Positions 1 to 9,024 of a stretch of 64,000 nucleotides of DNA are shown here, one piece after another. The notes beneath the pieces were generated by a model that was not told where the DNA came from, did not search any database, and was given only the letters and a program-made list of their open reading frames with translations. Source of the stretch: an uncultured Akkermansia sp. (lineage in GTDB: Bacteria > Verrucomicrobiota > Verrucomicrobiia > Verrucomicrobiales > Akkermansiaceae); contig CAJKMG010000001.1 of the NCBI GenBank assembly GCA_905200945.1, forward strand, positions 298,533-362,532, given 5' to 3'. The position numbers were made by a program, and so were the translations under genes. Every line of letters begins with the position of its first letter. Position 1 is the stretch's first letter.

Positions 1-1
1 C

Positions 2-709
2 GTATGGGGAGCGGCCTTCTCCGCCAGCTACGGCGACCTGGACGCCTACATGGCGAACGGGAATCTGGACTCCTACTACGGAAATCTGTTCTTCCGCATC
101 CAGTCGGGCCGCTGGGCGCACAACATCATCCTTACCTACGGATGGAACGACGCTTCCCTGGACCGCACTGCGGGAATCCCCGGAGCCGGCATGTACGCCA
201 TGCACGGCAGCACCAGCGGCAGCAGTTACGGAGCCTTTTATGAAGGCACGTATGATCTGTACCTGAATGAGAACAACACTTCCGCCCTCCAGCCCCTGGT
301 GAATGCCTCCGTGTACAGGAGCCGGATGGACGGCTTTACGGAATCCGGCGGCCTGGGCATGAACGTGGATGACATGGACTCCACCTACGGAACCGTGGGA
401 CTGGGCGCAAGGCTCCGCGGAGAACTGTCCGCCAACCTGACGGGCCGCGCCTCCTTGGGTGAACTGCGGGTGCAGGTTGTCCAGCTTCTGGGTGACCGGG
501 ACACCACAGCCGTTCTGGCTCCCGCCGGCATACCCGGCGCAGGGTTCCGCGTGAACGGAGCCAGGGAAGGAGCCACCGGCGTGCAGTTCGGAGCCGGAAT
601 CACCATTCCGGTGGGTTATACCGGCTCCGTCTTTGCAGACGTCAATGCGGATTTCCGCAGCCGCGCCAGCAGCTTCAACGGAAGCATCGGCTACAGGCTG
701 ACCTTCTGA
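2..709 (+). CDS. Autotransporter beta-barrel domain protein, C-terminal part only
   Basis: The reading frame is open from the first bases of the window, so only the last 235 or so residues are present and the start lies upstream. The sequence shows alternating hydrophobic and polar strands with many Gly, Tyr and Asn, and it ends in a terminal Phe (GYRLTF) that fits the C-terminal beta signal of outer-membrane barrels. This matches the translocator domain of type V autotransporters, a group known to be abundant in Akkermansia, usually behind long passenger repeats. The passenger is not visible here, so its function cannot be called. A strong hairpin follows the stop codon. The barrel assignment rests on pattern; the function is inference. 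Confidence 0.8.
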   Translation, partial: VWGAAFSASYGDLDAYMANGNLDSYYGNLFFRIQSGRWAHNIILTYGWNDASLDRTAGIPGAGMYAMHGSTSGSSYGAFYEGTYDLYLNENNTSALQPLVNASVYRSRMDGFTESGGLGMNVDDMDSTYGTVGLGARLRGELSANLTGRASLGELRVQVVQLLGDRDTTAVLAPAGIPGAGFRVNGAREGATGVQFGAGITIPVGYTGSVFADVNADFRSRASSFNGSIGYRLTF

Positions 710-736
710 GAGCCCTCTTCAGGGGTATGTATCAAC

Positions 737-771
737 GGAAGCACCGCGGCCATGCCGCGGTGCTTCCTTGT
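737..771 (+). terminator. Intrinsic terminator between autotransporter and proA
   Basis: A 14-bp perfect GC-rich stem (737-750 with 754-767) closes a 3-nt loop and is followed by TTG TTT. It lies between two convergent genes, so it could end transcription from both sides. Confidence 0.75.
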
Positions 772-790
772 TTACGGCGCGCTCTCCTGC

Positions 791-2080
791 TCAGGCACGG
801 CCTTTCTGCGGAACTCGAGACGGATCCTTCAGCTGCCCGTCTCCTTCAATGACATACTTGTAGGAAGTCAGTTCCCTCAAGGCCATCGGCCCCCGGGCAT
901 GAAATTTATCCGTGCCGATGCCTATTTCCGCTCCGAATCCGAATTCCTCCCCGTCGCTGAACCGCGTGGAGCAATTATGATAAACGCACGCGCTGTCCAC
1001 CCGGTTCATAAAATAATCGCGCGCCCGTTCATCCTCCGTAATGATGGAATCACTATGGTGAGACCCGTAATGGTTAATGTGCTCCACGGCATCCCGGACG
1101 CCGTCCACCACTTTCACGGAAAGAATCAGGTCTTCATATTCTGCGGACCAATCCTCTTCCCCCGCCGGAACGGCTTCCGGACCAAAAAACGGGCGGCTTC
1201 GCTCACACACGCGGCATTCCACGCCGCGCAGGCGCATGCGATCCGCCGCCATCGGCAGGAACCGCCCTGCCGCGGCAGCGTCCACCAGCAGGGTTTCCGC
1301 AGCATTGCACACGCCGGGCCTCTGCGTTTTAGCGTCGTCCAGCACATTCACGGCCATCTCCAAATCCGCCGCCGCATCCACATACACATGGCAAACGCCG
1401 TCCAGATGCTTCAGCACGGGGACTCTGGCGTACTCCGCCACGGCGCGGATCAACCCCTTTCCTCCCCTGGGAATAATCACGTTCAGGAAAGAATCCAGCT
1501 CGCACAACTGCCGTACCTCATCACGGCTGCCGGAATCCAGAAGCTGCACGGCATCCGCGGGAGCGGCGGACTCCTCCAGCGCGGCGCGCAAAACCTCCGC
1601 CAGCACCCGGTTGGTCCGCAGGGACTCGCTTCCGCCGCGCAGAATAACGGCATTCCCGGACTTCAGACACAGGGCGGCGGCATCGCAGGTGACGGTGCCG
1701 CGGCTCTCGTAAATGAAACCGATGACCCCCAGGGGAACGCGCACCTGGCGGATATGCAACCCGTTGGGGCGCGTCCATTCCCTGATGCATTCGCCCACGG
1801 GATCAGGGAGGACCGCCACCTGCTCCATGCCGCGGGCCATGTGTTCCACGCGCTCCGGCGTCAGGAGCAGCCTGTCCAGAAACGCGGCATTGCGGCCGCC
1901 TTTCCGGGCCTCTTCCATATCAAGGCCATTCTCCCGGACAATCTTTTCCGCAGCGCTCCGAACGCCTGCGGCCATCAGGCGCAGGGCCTGCGCCTTCTCT
2001 GCCGGCTCCAGGGCAAGCATCTCCCGTGAGGCCCTCAGCGCGGTCCGTCCCGCCGGTTCAAGAGGATTCTCCATCTTCAT
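791..2080 (-). CDS. proA: Glutamate-5-semialdehyde dehydrogenase (gamma-glutamyl phosphate reductase)
   Basis: This is the second step of proline synthesis: it reduces gamma-glutamyl phosphate to glutamate-5-semialdehyde with NADPH in the cytoplasm. The 429-residue length fits the family. The aldehyde-dehydrogenase fold is recognisable from the GVIGFIYESRG segment (about 118-128), the SGNAVILRGG segment (141-150) and the catalytic cysteine at residue 258 in RPGVCNAAE. The start overlaps the end of proB by 4 nt, so the two genes are translationally coupled, as in many bacteria. A second Met at residue 3 is an alternative start. The call is secure. Confidence 0.96.
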   Translation of the reverse strand: MKMENPLEPAGRTALRASREMLALEPAEKAQALRLMAAGVRSAAEKIVRENGLDMEEARKGGRNAAFLDRLLLTPERVEHMARGMEQVAVLPDPVGECIREWTRPNGLHIRQVRVPLGVIGFIYESRGTVTCDAAALCLKSGNAVILRGGSESLRTNRVLAEVLRAALEESAAPADAVQLLDSGSRDEVRQLCELDSFLNVIIPRGGKGLIRAVAEYARVPVLKHLDGVCHVYVDAAADLEMAVNVLDDAKTQRPGVCNAAETLLVDAAAAGRFLPMAADRMRLRGVECRVCERSRPFFGPEAVPAGEEDWSAEYEDLILSVKVVDGVRDAVEHINHYGSHHSDSIITEDERARDYFMNRVDSACVYHNCSTRFSDGEEFGFGAEIGIGTDKFHARGPMALRELTSYKYVIEGDGQLKDPSRVPQKGRA

Positions 2081-2835
2081 CCTTTCGGTACAAAATATGT
2101 TCCGGCTCCTTCCGCCTTCCCCTCAAGCAGCAGCGCGATGCGTTCCGGATGGCGGCCATGCAGCATGTAAACGCCCGTCCCCGCATTCACGGCCTCCCGG
2201 ATAGCCTGGAGCTTGGCACTCATGCCTCCCATGGAAAAGCGCCCCCGGTCCTCCTCCGCGAACGCCAGCACGGCATCCACATCCTCCACCCGGGAAATGA
2301 TGGCCTTCCGCCTTCCTCCTGGGGGATACAGGCCGTCCACGCTCGTCAGGATGAACAGCGCGTCAGCCTCCACCAGACGCGCCATGTGCACGGAAAGAAT
2401 ATCGTTATCCCCAAACTTCAGCTCTTCCACGGATACGGTATCGTTCTCATTCACGATCGGAATGATGCCGCCGTGCTCAAACAGGCGCAGCACCGTAGCC
2501 TGCACATTGCTGCGGCGGCATTTCAAATCCTCCGCCGTCAGCAGAAGCTGGGCCACATCTACGTTAAAGTGGCTGAAAAGATTCTCATATGCCTGCATCA
2601 GCCGCGTCTGCCCTACGGCGGCGCACGCCTGTTTCAAGGACAGCTCCTGAGGATAGGACGGGAGCCCCAGGACGGACACGCCGGCCCCTACAGCGCCGGA
2701 GCTGACCAGAACCACCTGGTGCCCCTGCTGCATCAGATCCGCCAGGGCGCTCACCAAATGCACGATGGAAGAACCGTCCAATGTCCCATTCTCACGGGTC
2801 AACACGCCCGTACCTACTTTAATTACGATTTTCAT
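2077..2835 (-). CDS. proB: Glutamate 5-kinase, short form without PUA domain
   Basis: The product phosphorylates glutamate to gamma-glutamyl phosphate, the first committed step of proline synthesis, and hands the unstable product to ProA encoded next to it. The start is set at MKIVIKVGTG; the longer in-frame reading (14 extra residues) has no family similarity. Amino-acid kinase motifs are visible: IKVGTGVL near the start, VSSGAVGAG near residue 50 and the IVNENDTV segment. At 252 residues it stops after the kinase domain, whereas the E. coli enzyme (about 367) carries a C-terminal PUA domain. Short ProB proteins are known in other bacteria, so this is probably a natural variant. Confidence 0.95.
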   Translation of the reverse strand: MKIVIKVGTGVLTRENGTLDGSSIVHLVSALADLMQQGHQVVLVSSGAVGAGVSVLGLPSYPQELSLKQACAAVGQTRLMQAYENLFSHFNVDVAQLLLTAEDLKCRRSNVQATVLRLFEHGGIIPIVNENDTVSVEELKFGDNDILSVHMARLVEADALFILTSVDGLYPPGGRRKAIISRVEDVDAVLAFAEEDRGRFSMGGMSAKLQAIREAVNAGTGVYMLHGRHPERIALLLEGKAEGAGTYFVPKG

Positions 2836-3184
2836 GTATTTCCGCCTTTTATGATACAACAATCCCTTTTCCCGCAAAAAGCAGAAAACGCGTCCTTTCC
2901 GCTCTAACCCGCGAAAGTGCCGGTTGCAAAAAAACGGAAGGAATTCCCCTTCTCTTTCATAGGGCTAAAAAAGGATCATTCCCTCCGGTTGGCAGGCCGC
3001 TGGCGCGGATGAAATTCACCGTCCCGGACAATACCCCGGACAGCCATGAAAACCGGGGTCAGACGAAACCGCGGAAAAGAAAATAAAGCTGACCGTCCAA
3101 CATGTTTTTCACCGGCCCGAAACTGGTGCCGGAGACGCATTTTAGGCTTCCAATATGAAGCTGATCCGCTCATATTGCCCGGGC
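2836..3184. other. Intergenic region between divergent proB and tkt
   Basis: No open frame here resembles a protein family. As the two flanking genes are transcribed away from each other, the stretch must carry both promoters, but I could not pick convincing -35/-10 pairs. The 3060-3180 part is richer in A and is the likelier tkt promoter area. Confidence 0.4.
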
Positions 3185-5188
3185 ATGAATCTTGACCTTC
3201 TCCAAAAAGCCGCCAACCAGGCGCGGGGACTCGCCATGGATGCCGTTCACGACTGCGCATCCGGCCACCTGGGCCTGCCTCTGGGGTGCGCCGAAATCGG
3301 GGCCGTCCTGTTCGGCGATTTGCTCAACATCTGCCCTTCACAGCCCCGCTGGCTCAACCGCGACCGCTTCATTCTCTCCGCCGGCCACGGCTCCATGTTT
3401 CTTTACGGCTGGCTTCACCTGTCAGGATTCAACATCGGCATAGAAGATATCAAAAACTTCCGCCACAAAGGTTCCATCACGCCCGGCCACCCGGAATTCC
3501 GGGATACGGAGGGTGTAGAATGCACCACGGGACCGTTGGGCCAGGGCATTGCGAACGCCGTAGGCTTCGCCCTCTCCGCCAGGCGCGCGGCCGCCCGGTT
3601 CAACAGGCCCGGCATGGACATCTTCACCCAGCACGTTTTCTGCCTCACGGGAGACGGCTGCCTGCAGGAAGGCGTAGCCCGGGAATCCCTTGCCCTGGCG
3701 GCCGTGCTCAAGCTGGATAACCTCATTCTCATTTACGATTCCAACGACATCACGCTGGATGCTCCTGCGGAACGGACCCAGCTCACGGATCCGCGCGCCG
3801 TATACGAAGCCCTGGGCTGGGATGTGCGCCAGATTGACGGGCACGACATCAGGGCCATTGCGGCAGCGGTTGAAGCCGCCAAAAACGCCAAAAACGGGAA
3901 ACCCCAGCTCATCATTGCCAAAACGGTCATCGGCAAGGGCATTCCCGGTATTGAGGGAACCACAAAAGGCCACGGGGAAGGCGGAGCCAAGCTTCAGGAA
4001 GAAGCGCACGCCAACTGGGGTATTCCTGCCGGAGAACGCTACTACGTCTCCGAAGACGTCCGTGCCGCTTTCTCAGACCTGAAAGCCCAGCGGGAAAAAG
4101 ATTTCAATGCCTGGAACGCCATGTACGAACAATGGCGCCGGACCTATCCGGAACTGGCAGAGGAACTGGACGCAGGCATCAACGCCTGCTCCTGCGGCGT
4201 CAATCCGGCAGACTCAGACAAGGCTATCCCCCCCTTCCCGCAGGACTATAGCGATGCCACCCGTTCGGCCGGAGCCGTTGCCATCAACGCCATCGCTAAG
4301 GCAAATCCCTGTTTCCTGACCACCAGCGCGGACCTTTACAGCTCCAATAAAAACTACCTTTCCGGCGCAGGGGACTTCTCTGCGGAAACCCCGGAAGGAC
4401 GCAACTTCTGGTTCGGCATCCGCGAACACGCCATGGCCGCCATCTGCAACGGCATTGCCTATGACGGCCTGTTCCGCGTAAGCGCCGCCACGTTCTGCGT
4501 CTTCGTAGACTACATGCGCGCCTCCATCCGCGTGGCAGCCCTCAGCGGGCTCCCCGTCACCTATATTCTGACGCATGACTCCGTGGCCGTGGGAGAAGAC
4601 GGCCCCACCCACCAGCCGGTGGAAACAATTTCCGGCCTCCGTGTCATTCCGAACCTGGATGTTATCCGCCCGGCGGATCCGGAAGAAACTGCAGGGGCCT
4701 GGATTGCCGCCATGCAGCGTGCCGACGGCCCTACCGCCCTCATCCTGACGCGCCAGAAAGTGGCTACGCTGAACGGCATCCCCGTTGAAACGCGCCGGGA
4801 AGGCGTGCTGAAAGGCGCCTACATCGCCCGGAAGGAACAGGGAACCTTGAAGGCCATTATTCTTGCCAGCGGTTCCGAACTGGAACTGGCCCTGAAAGCG
4901 GCGGAAAAAATCGGGGAAGGAATCCGGGTCGTCTCCATGCCCAGCTTCTTCCGCTTTGATGCGCAGCCTTCCGAATACCGGGAAAGCGTGCTTCCCTCCT
5001 CCTGCATGAGGAGAGTTTCCGTAGAAGCCGGAGTCACGGACCTCTGGTGGAAATATCTGGGCTGCCAAGGGGAAGCCGTGGGCATCAACCGCTTCGGCTT
5101 CTCCGCGCCAGGAACACAGGTGCTGGAAGAACTCGGCATGAATGTGGACAACGTCGTTGCCGCCGTTCACAAGGTGCTCGCCAAATAA
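3185..5188 (+). CDS. tkt: Transketolase
   Basis: A thiamine-diphosphate enzyme that moves two-carbon units between sugar phosphates in the non-oxidative pentose phosphate pathway. The start is placed at MNLDLLQKAANQARGLAMDA; ten more residues upstream in frame look non-conserved. The 667-residue length is normal. Visible features are the SGHLGLPLGCAEIG substrate-site segment, LSAGHGSMFLYG, the ThDP motif from GDGCLQEGVARES (about 155-168) to NLILIYDSND, the pyrimidine-domain segment NFWFGIREHAMA, and HDSVAVGEDGPTHQP. It appears to be a single-gene unit. The family assignment is certain; transketolase is preferred over DXS because of length and the GPTHQP segment. Confidence 0.95.
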   Translation: MNLDLLQKAANQARGLAMDAVHDCASGHLGLPLGCAEIGAVLFGDLLNICPSQPRWLNRDRFILSAGHGSMFLYGWLHLSGFNIGIEDIKNFRHKGSITPGHPEFRDTEGVECTTGPLGQGIANAVGFALSARRAAARFNRPGMDIFTQHVFCLTGDGCLQEGVARESLALAAVLKLDNLILIYDSNDITLDAPAERTQLTDPRAVYEALGWDVRQIDGHDIRAIAAAVEAAKNAKNGKPQLIIAKTVIGKGIPGIEGTTKGHGEGGAKLQEEAHANWGIPAGERYYVSEDVRAAFSDLKAQREKDFNAWNAMYEQWRRTYPELAEELDAGINACSCGVNPADSDKAIPPFPQDYSDATRSAGAVAINAIAKANPCFLTTSADLYSSNKNYLSGAGDFSAETPEGRNFWFGIREHAMAAICNGIAYDGLFRVSAATFCVFVDYMRASIRVAALSGLPVTYILTHDSVAVGEDGPTHQPVETISGLRVIPNLDVIRPADPEETAGAWIAAMQRADGPTALILTRQKVATLNGIPVETRREGVLKGAYIARKEQGTLKAIILASGSELELALKAAEKIGEGIRVVSMPSFFRFDAQPSEYRESVLPSSCMRRVSVEAGVTDLWWKYLGCQGEAVGINRFGFSAPGTQVLEELGMNVDNVVAAVHKVLAK

Positions 5189-5678
5189 ACGGGGGAATAT
5201 TTCCCCTCATCTTCTTTCAGGGGCTGTTCCGCATCCGCCGGGGCAGCCCTTTCTCAAGCCTTCCCGGTTGCCTGGGAAAAAGGTAAGGCCGTCTCCACGC
5301 ACCACCAGTATCCGTAACGCAGGAACTATCCTTTCCTGCGAAATTTCCATTCGTATCCCGCCCTGATTCCTTTAAATTACGACCTCTGCAACAGCAGCGC
5401 CATTATCTGGAGCGGTCCCGGATGAGACTCAAGCCGCGAAAACCCCGGTTGCAAGCAGCCCGTTTTCATCGCGGCTGCCGGAACGAACAATTTCCGTTTC
5501 CCTTCATGGAGCCGATGAATATGCGGGGCGGCCATGATAAAGCGCCGCCTCTATCAACGACGCGATGGACCCCAAACCCGCAAAATAACGGAAGACTGGC
5601 CCATGAACAATGAAAAGCGCCCCTTTCCGAAAAAAGGGGCGCTTTTTAAAGACCTTGGCAAAAAGGGAAACGGCGCCT
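5189..5678. other. Convergent 3' intergenic region (tkt / GreA fusion)
   Basis: Both neighbours end here. Around 5219-5250 a GGGCTG...CAGCCC hairpin followed by a T-rich stretch may terminate tkt. A clear terminator at 5613-5650 serves the minus-strand gene. The short open frames in between show no recognisable family. Confidence 0.4.
5613..5650 (-). terminator. Intrinsic terminator of the GreA-fusion gene
   Basis: AAAAGCGCCCC pairs with GGGGCGCTTTT around a short A/T-rich loop. Read on the minus strand, the stem is followed by TTTTCATT, and it lies about 30 nt past the stop codon. Confidence 0.75.
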
Positions 5679-7526
5679 TTAGAAAGCAGCTTCAATCTTC
5701 GTAATGGTGTACACCTTTTTCTTGTCGCCGTCCATCGGAACAATCTTCACCTGATCCCCTACACTTTTGCCCGTCAGCTCCTTGCCGACCTGGGAAAGAT
5801 AAGAGACGATATGCTTTTCCGGATTTGTGTCCCACGCGCCCAGAATGGTGTACACCACGGGATCCCCGCCATTCAACGGCTGAAGAGTCACCTTCGTGCC
5901 CATGGCGGCGCGGGAAGTATCCGTCACGGTAAAATCCGTGCCGCGGGCCAGGGCCAGCGCATGTTCCAGTTCCGCCCGGCGGCGGTTGAGCACCTTTTCC
6001 ACTTCCTTGGCATCCTGGTAACCGCCGTTTTCACGGAGATCCCCTTCCGCACGGGAAATCTTCTTGTTATGCAGGTTTTCCGGAATTTTCACGTTTACCA
6101 GTTCTTCCAGCTCCTTCTTGCGGGCTTCCAGGCTTTCCCAGGAAACGAAAACCGGTTCCGGTTTGTCGGAGTTGTCCACCAGGGCGTCCAGCACAATGGC
6201 GTGCAGGTCCGGGAATACGCTGATGATGCGGGCCATCAACGCGCCGCGATCCTGTTCGGAGAAAGCGGAGGTATTGTACAGCATCTTGGCGAACTGACGG
6301 ACTTCCGCCACATCCTGCCCCTTGATCATTTCCTGGATGATGCTCTTATCTTCCATGAACAGGTTCTTCAGGCGCAGCATGCGGTTGGGGCCGCCGTCCA
6401 TATGGTCCTGTTCAATCAGGGAAAGCATCGCAATGCCCACAGGGAGGCCAAAAAGGGGTTTGGAAGCATCATGCCGCTGGCGGCATATCCAGATGAGGGA
6501 CTCCGCCGGAAGGGTCTGGCGCAGCAATTCATGCTTCAAATGCTTGACCAGAACCTTGTCCTGCCCTTCTTCTATCAGGAATTTGGCGATTTCCCCTACG
6601 GCGCGCGCGCCGCCCGCGTCAAAAAGCTCCAGCGCCTTCTGCGGCCAATCCTCTCCAAAGATGGCGGGCAGCGTGGCGTACACGCGCTTCTGCCGCACGG
6701 CTGGCATGGAATTGAGCACTTCCGCGAAGCGTCCCACATCGCCGATATTGGCTTCCACAATGGAACGGAGAGGATAAGCATCCTTGGCCGCCTCCGTATT
6801 TTTCAGGGAGGTAATCAGGTCATCCCTGAGCACGGCCAGTTCCACCACCTGTTGGAGCGCCAGGCTGCCGCCGTTGCGCACATCGGCATCCACGGCACGA
6901 ATCAGAGCGTTGACGGCATCCGGCTCTGTCATGACCGTTTCCACTTTGATGCCGTCCAGTACGCGCACCTTGGCTTTCAGATCGGCTGCCTTATTGTAAT
7001 CTTCCAGGGCAGCCTGGGCGCGGGAAAGGATATTCGCGCGAAGCGTGATGCGCTCTCCCTTGCGGGTGGGCATCATGAACTGGACATTGGAACGGAGCAT
7101 GGCACGCACCTTGTCCCACCAGTTTTTCCACTTGTCCGCCGCAATCACGGTGCCTTTCAGCGCGGCTTCCAGCTTCTCAGGAGTAAGGGAATTGCCATAG
7201 CCCTGCAAGGTAACGCGCACCAGTTCCACCGGGTCATCCACGGACAGGTTGATCAGGGATTCGGTATCTTCATAACGCTTGGCCAGGAAATGGTCGTCAC
7301 TGATAAACTCCAGAATTCTGGGAGCGAATTCCAGGGCAACTTCATGTTCCGGATTTTCCTCAAAATCAATGACCAGCTTTTTGGCGGGGAGATTCCAGGA
7401 AATGACTTTTCCGGCGCCCCAGGAAGCATGGAAGCAGTAACGGCCAGGTGCGATGCGATCAAGTTTTTCAGCGAGAGAGGGGGTAATTTTCCCCAGAGAC
7501 AATAATTTCTCCAAGTCGGCGTGCAT
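5679..7526 (-). CDS. GreA/GreB-type transcript cleavage factor with long N-terminal extension
   Basis: The last 160 or so residues form a complete GreA-like module: a coiled coil whose tip has the acidic loop GDLRENGGY (about residues 494-502), where Gre factors coordinate the catalytic Mg2+, then an FKBP-like C-terminal domain (GTKVTLQPLNGG onward). This part should stimulate cleavage of backtracked transcripts by RNA polymerase. About 455 residues upstream form an alpha-helical region I do not recognise. Ordinary GreA has about 158 residues; Chlamydia GreA is known to be about 715, so a long fusion may be a PVC-group trait. The start is set at MHADLEKLL. What the extension does is unknown. 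Confidence 0.85.
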   Translation of the reverse strand: MHADLEKLLSLGKITPSLAEKLDRIAPGRYCFHASWGAGKVISWNLPAKKLVIDFEENPEHEVALEFAPRILEFISDDHFLAKRYEDTESLINLSVDDPVELVRVTLQGYGNSLTPEKLEAALKGTVIAADKWKNWWDKVRAMLRSNVQFMMPTRKGERITLRANILSRAQAALEDYNKAADLKAKVRVLDGIKVETVMTEPDAVNALIRAVDADVRNGGSLALQQVVELAVLRDDLITSLKNTEAAKDAYPLRSIVEANIGDVGRFAEVLNSMPAVRQKRVYATLPAIFGEDWPQKALELFDAGGARAVGEIAKFLIEEGQDKVLVKHLKHELLRQTLPAESLIWICRQRHDASKPLFGLPVGIAMLSLIEQDHMDGGPNRMLRLKNLFMEDKSIIQEMIKGQDVAEVRQFAKMLYNTSAFSEQDRGALMARIISVFPDLHAIVLDALVDNSDKPEPVFVSWESLEARKKELEELVNVKIPENLHNKKISRAEGDLRENGGYQDAKEVEKVLNRRRAELEHALALARGTDFTVTDTSRAAMGTKVTLQPLNGGDPVVYTILGAWDTNPEKHIVSYLSQVGKELTGKSVGDQVKIVPMDGDKKKVYTITKIEAAF

Positions 7527-7769
7527 ACTAAAGCACATGATACGCCCCCCCCTACCGGTATCAAGACTAATTTCCCTCTTCCGTCCGGACTCCCTCCGTG
7601 CGGCTTTTCAAGGTTGCCCCGGAGACTGCGGCCGTCTGCGTCATGCTCCGACTTCGCATTCGGGTTTCTCTTCTTTTTCCCTCCCCTCCTTCATCCAGTT
7701 GCGGCTTGACCGTGCGGAGCGTCTGGCGTAACATCTCCGCACGCATTCAACCCCTGCGCAACACGTATC

Positions 7770-8480
7770 ATGGAACCTATTTACGAAGGGAAGGCCAAAC
7801 GCCTTTATACGACTGACAATCCCAACGTCCTCCGCATGGAATACAAGGACGACGCCACTGCCGGAAACGGAGCCAAGAAGGCCCAGTTTGAAAACAAGGG
7901 CAGGATGAACAAGGCCATCACCCTGGTCATCTACCGCATGCTGGAAAGCAAGGGCGTGAAAACCCACCTGGTTGCGGACGTGGACGACATCAACATTGAC
8001 GTAAAAAAGGTTTCCATCCTTCCTCTGGAAGTGATCGTGCGCAATATCGCCGCCGGCTCCTTCAGCCGCCGCATGGGCGTCAAGGAAGGAACCCCTTTCA
8101 AGAAGCCGATTGTGGAATTCTCCTACAAGGATGACAGCCTGGGCGACCCCTTCATTAATGACGACTACGCCCGTGAAATGAACGCCGCTACGGAAGAGGA
8201 ATGCGCCTTCCTGAAAAATCAGGCCCGCATCGTGAATGATGTGCTGATTGACTTTTTCAAACAGGCCGGACTTACTCTGGTGGACTTCAAAATTGAGTTC
8301 GGCCGCTTGGCGGAAGATCCCTCCCAAATCGTGCTGGCAGACGAAATTTCCCCGGATACCTGCCGCCTGTGGGACATCAAGACCGGCGAGAAGATGGACA
8401 AGGACCGCTTCCGCCAGGACCTCGGCAACGTGATGGAAGCCTACGAAGAAGTCCTTTCCCGGCTCCAGAACAAGGCTTGA
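7770..8480 (+). CDS. purC: SAICAR synthetase
   Basis: Phosphoribosylaminoimidazole-succinocarboxamide synthase joins aspartate to CAIR using ATP in de novo purine synthesis. The N-terminus EPIYEGKAKRLYTTD and the signature LADEISPDTCRLWD (about 189-202) are diagnostic, and 236 residues is the normal bacterial length. It is the first gene of a purine cluster, but a hairpin with a T-run separates it from the PurS-like gene, so read-through rather than one simple operon may link them. Confidence 0.97.
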   Translation: MEPIYEGKAKRLYTTDNPNVLRMEYKDDATAGNGAKKAQFENKGRMNKAITLVIYRMLESKGVKTHLVADVDDINIDVKKVSILPLEVIVRNIAAGSFSRRMGVKEGTPFKKPIVEFSYKDDSLGDPFINDDYAREMNAATEEECAFLKNQARIVNDVLIDFFKQAGLTLVDFKIEFGRLAEDPSQIVLADEISPDTCRLWDIKTGEKMDKDRFRQDLGNVMEAYEEVLSRLQNKA

Positions 8481-8497
8481 GCCTCTTTCCCCCCTCC

Positions 8498-8537
8498 CAT
8501 GGGAGCCGGTCTTTCCGCCGGCCCCCATTTTTCATTT
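8498..8537 (+). terminator. Intrinsic terminator after purC
   Basis: TGGGAGCCGG pairs imperfectly with GCCGGCCCCCA around TCTTTCC, followed by TTTTTCATTTT. It lies between purC and the next pur gene, so it may be partial or conditional. Confidence 0.55.
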
Positions 8538-8556
8538 TACCACACTCTTGAGCAAT

Positions 8557-9003
8557 ATGACCCTCCACTTTGAAGTTATCAGCCGGTTCCAGGCCGCCGC
8601 CAGTGCGGACGCCCTGCTCTATACCCCCCTGAACGCCGGCCTCACTTTCCGCCGCAGCCGCGTTTACACCGTAGAAATCAACGGGGATGAACAAAAAGCC
8701 CGCGAATACCTCCTGAGTGTGCTGGTGGATCCCATTTCCCAGGAATGCACGGAACAGAACGCGCCCATCCTGGAAGGCGCCCTGTTCACAATTGACTACG
8801 GCATGAAAGCCGGAGCCCTGGACCTGGAAAAAGAAGCCATCCTGCAAAACTACCGCGGACGCCGGAATATGGGCTTTACTCTGGACGGCCTGAAAATCAC
8901 CCAGCGCGTGTACGTCTTCGGCCAGGGAGACAAGGAAACCCTGGCGGCGCGCTTTGCCAAGGACGTCTGCAACCCCGCCATTCACAACTGGACCATCGCC
9001 TAA
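8557..9003 (+). CDS. purS: PurS-like subunit of phosphoribosylformylglycinamidine synthase, double length
   Basis: Position just before purL and purQ points to the small PurS subunit that bridges PurL and PurQ in the FGAM synthase complex. Typical PurS has about 84 residues; this protein has 148. Two halves can be seen: the first contains LLSVLVDPISQE (about 60-71), the second ends in DVCNPAIHNW, and both resemble the cysteine-NP(x)I/DPI end of PurS. It may therefore be a duplicated PurS unit in one chain. The ATG start gives MTLHFEV; a TTG three codons earlier is possible. Similarity is weak enough that context carries much of the call. Confidence 0.75.
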   Translation: MTLHFEVISRFQAAASADALLYTPLNAGLTFRRSRVYTVEINGDEQKAREYLLSVLVDPISQECTEQNAPILEGALFTIDYGMKAGALDLEKEAILQNYRGRRNMGFTLDGLKITQRVYVFGQGDKETLAARFAKDVCNPAIHNWTIA

Positions 9004-9024
9004 CCCTTTTTCTTTTCCATCCAC

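Noticed and set aside
5610..7505. A 631-codon plus-strand frame opposite the GreA fusion
   Set aside because: Composition is His- and Phe-rich and random; the minus frame has the GreA module.
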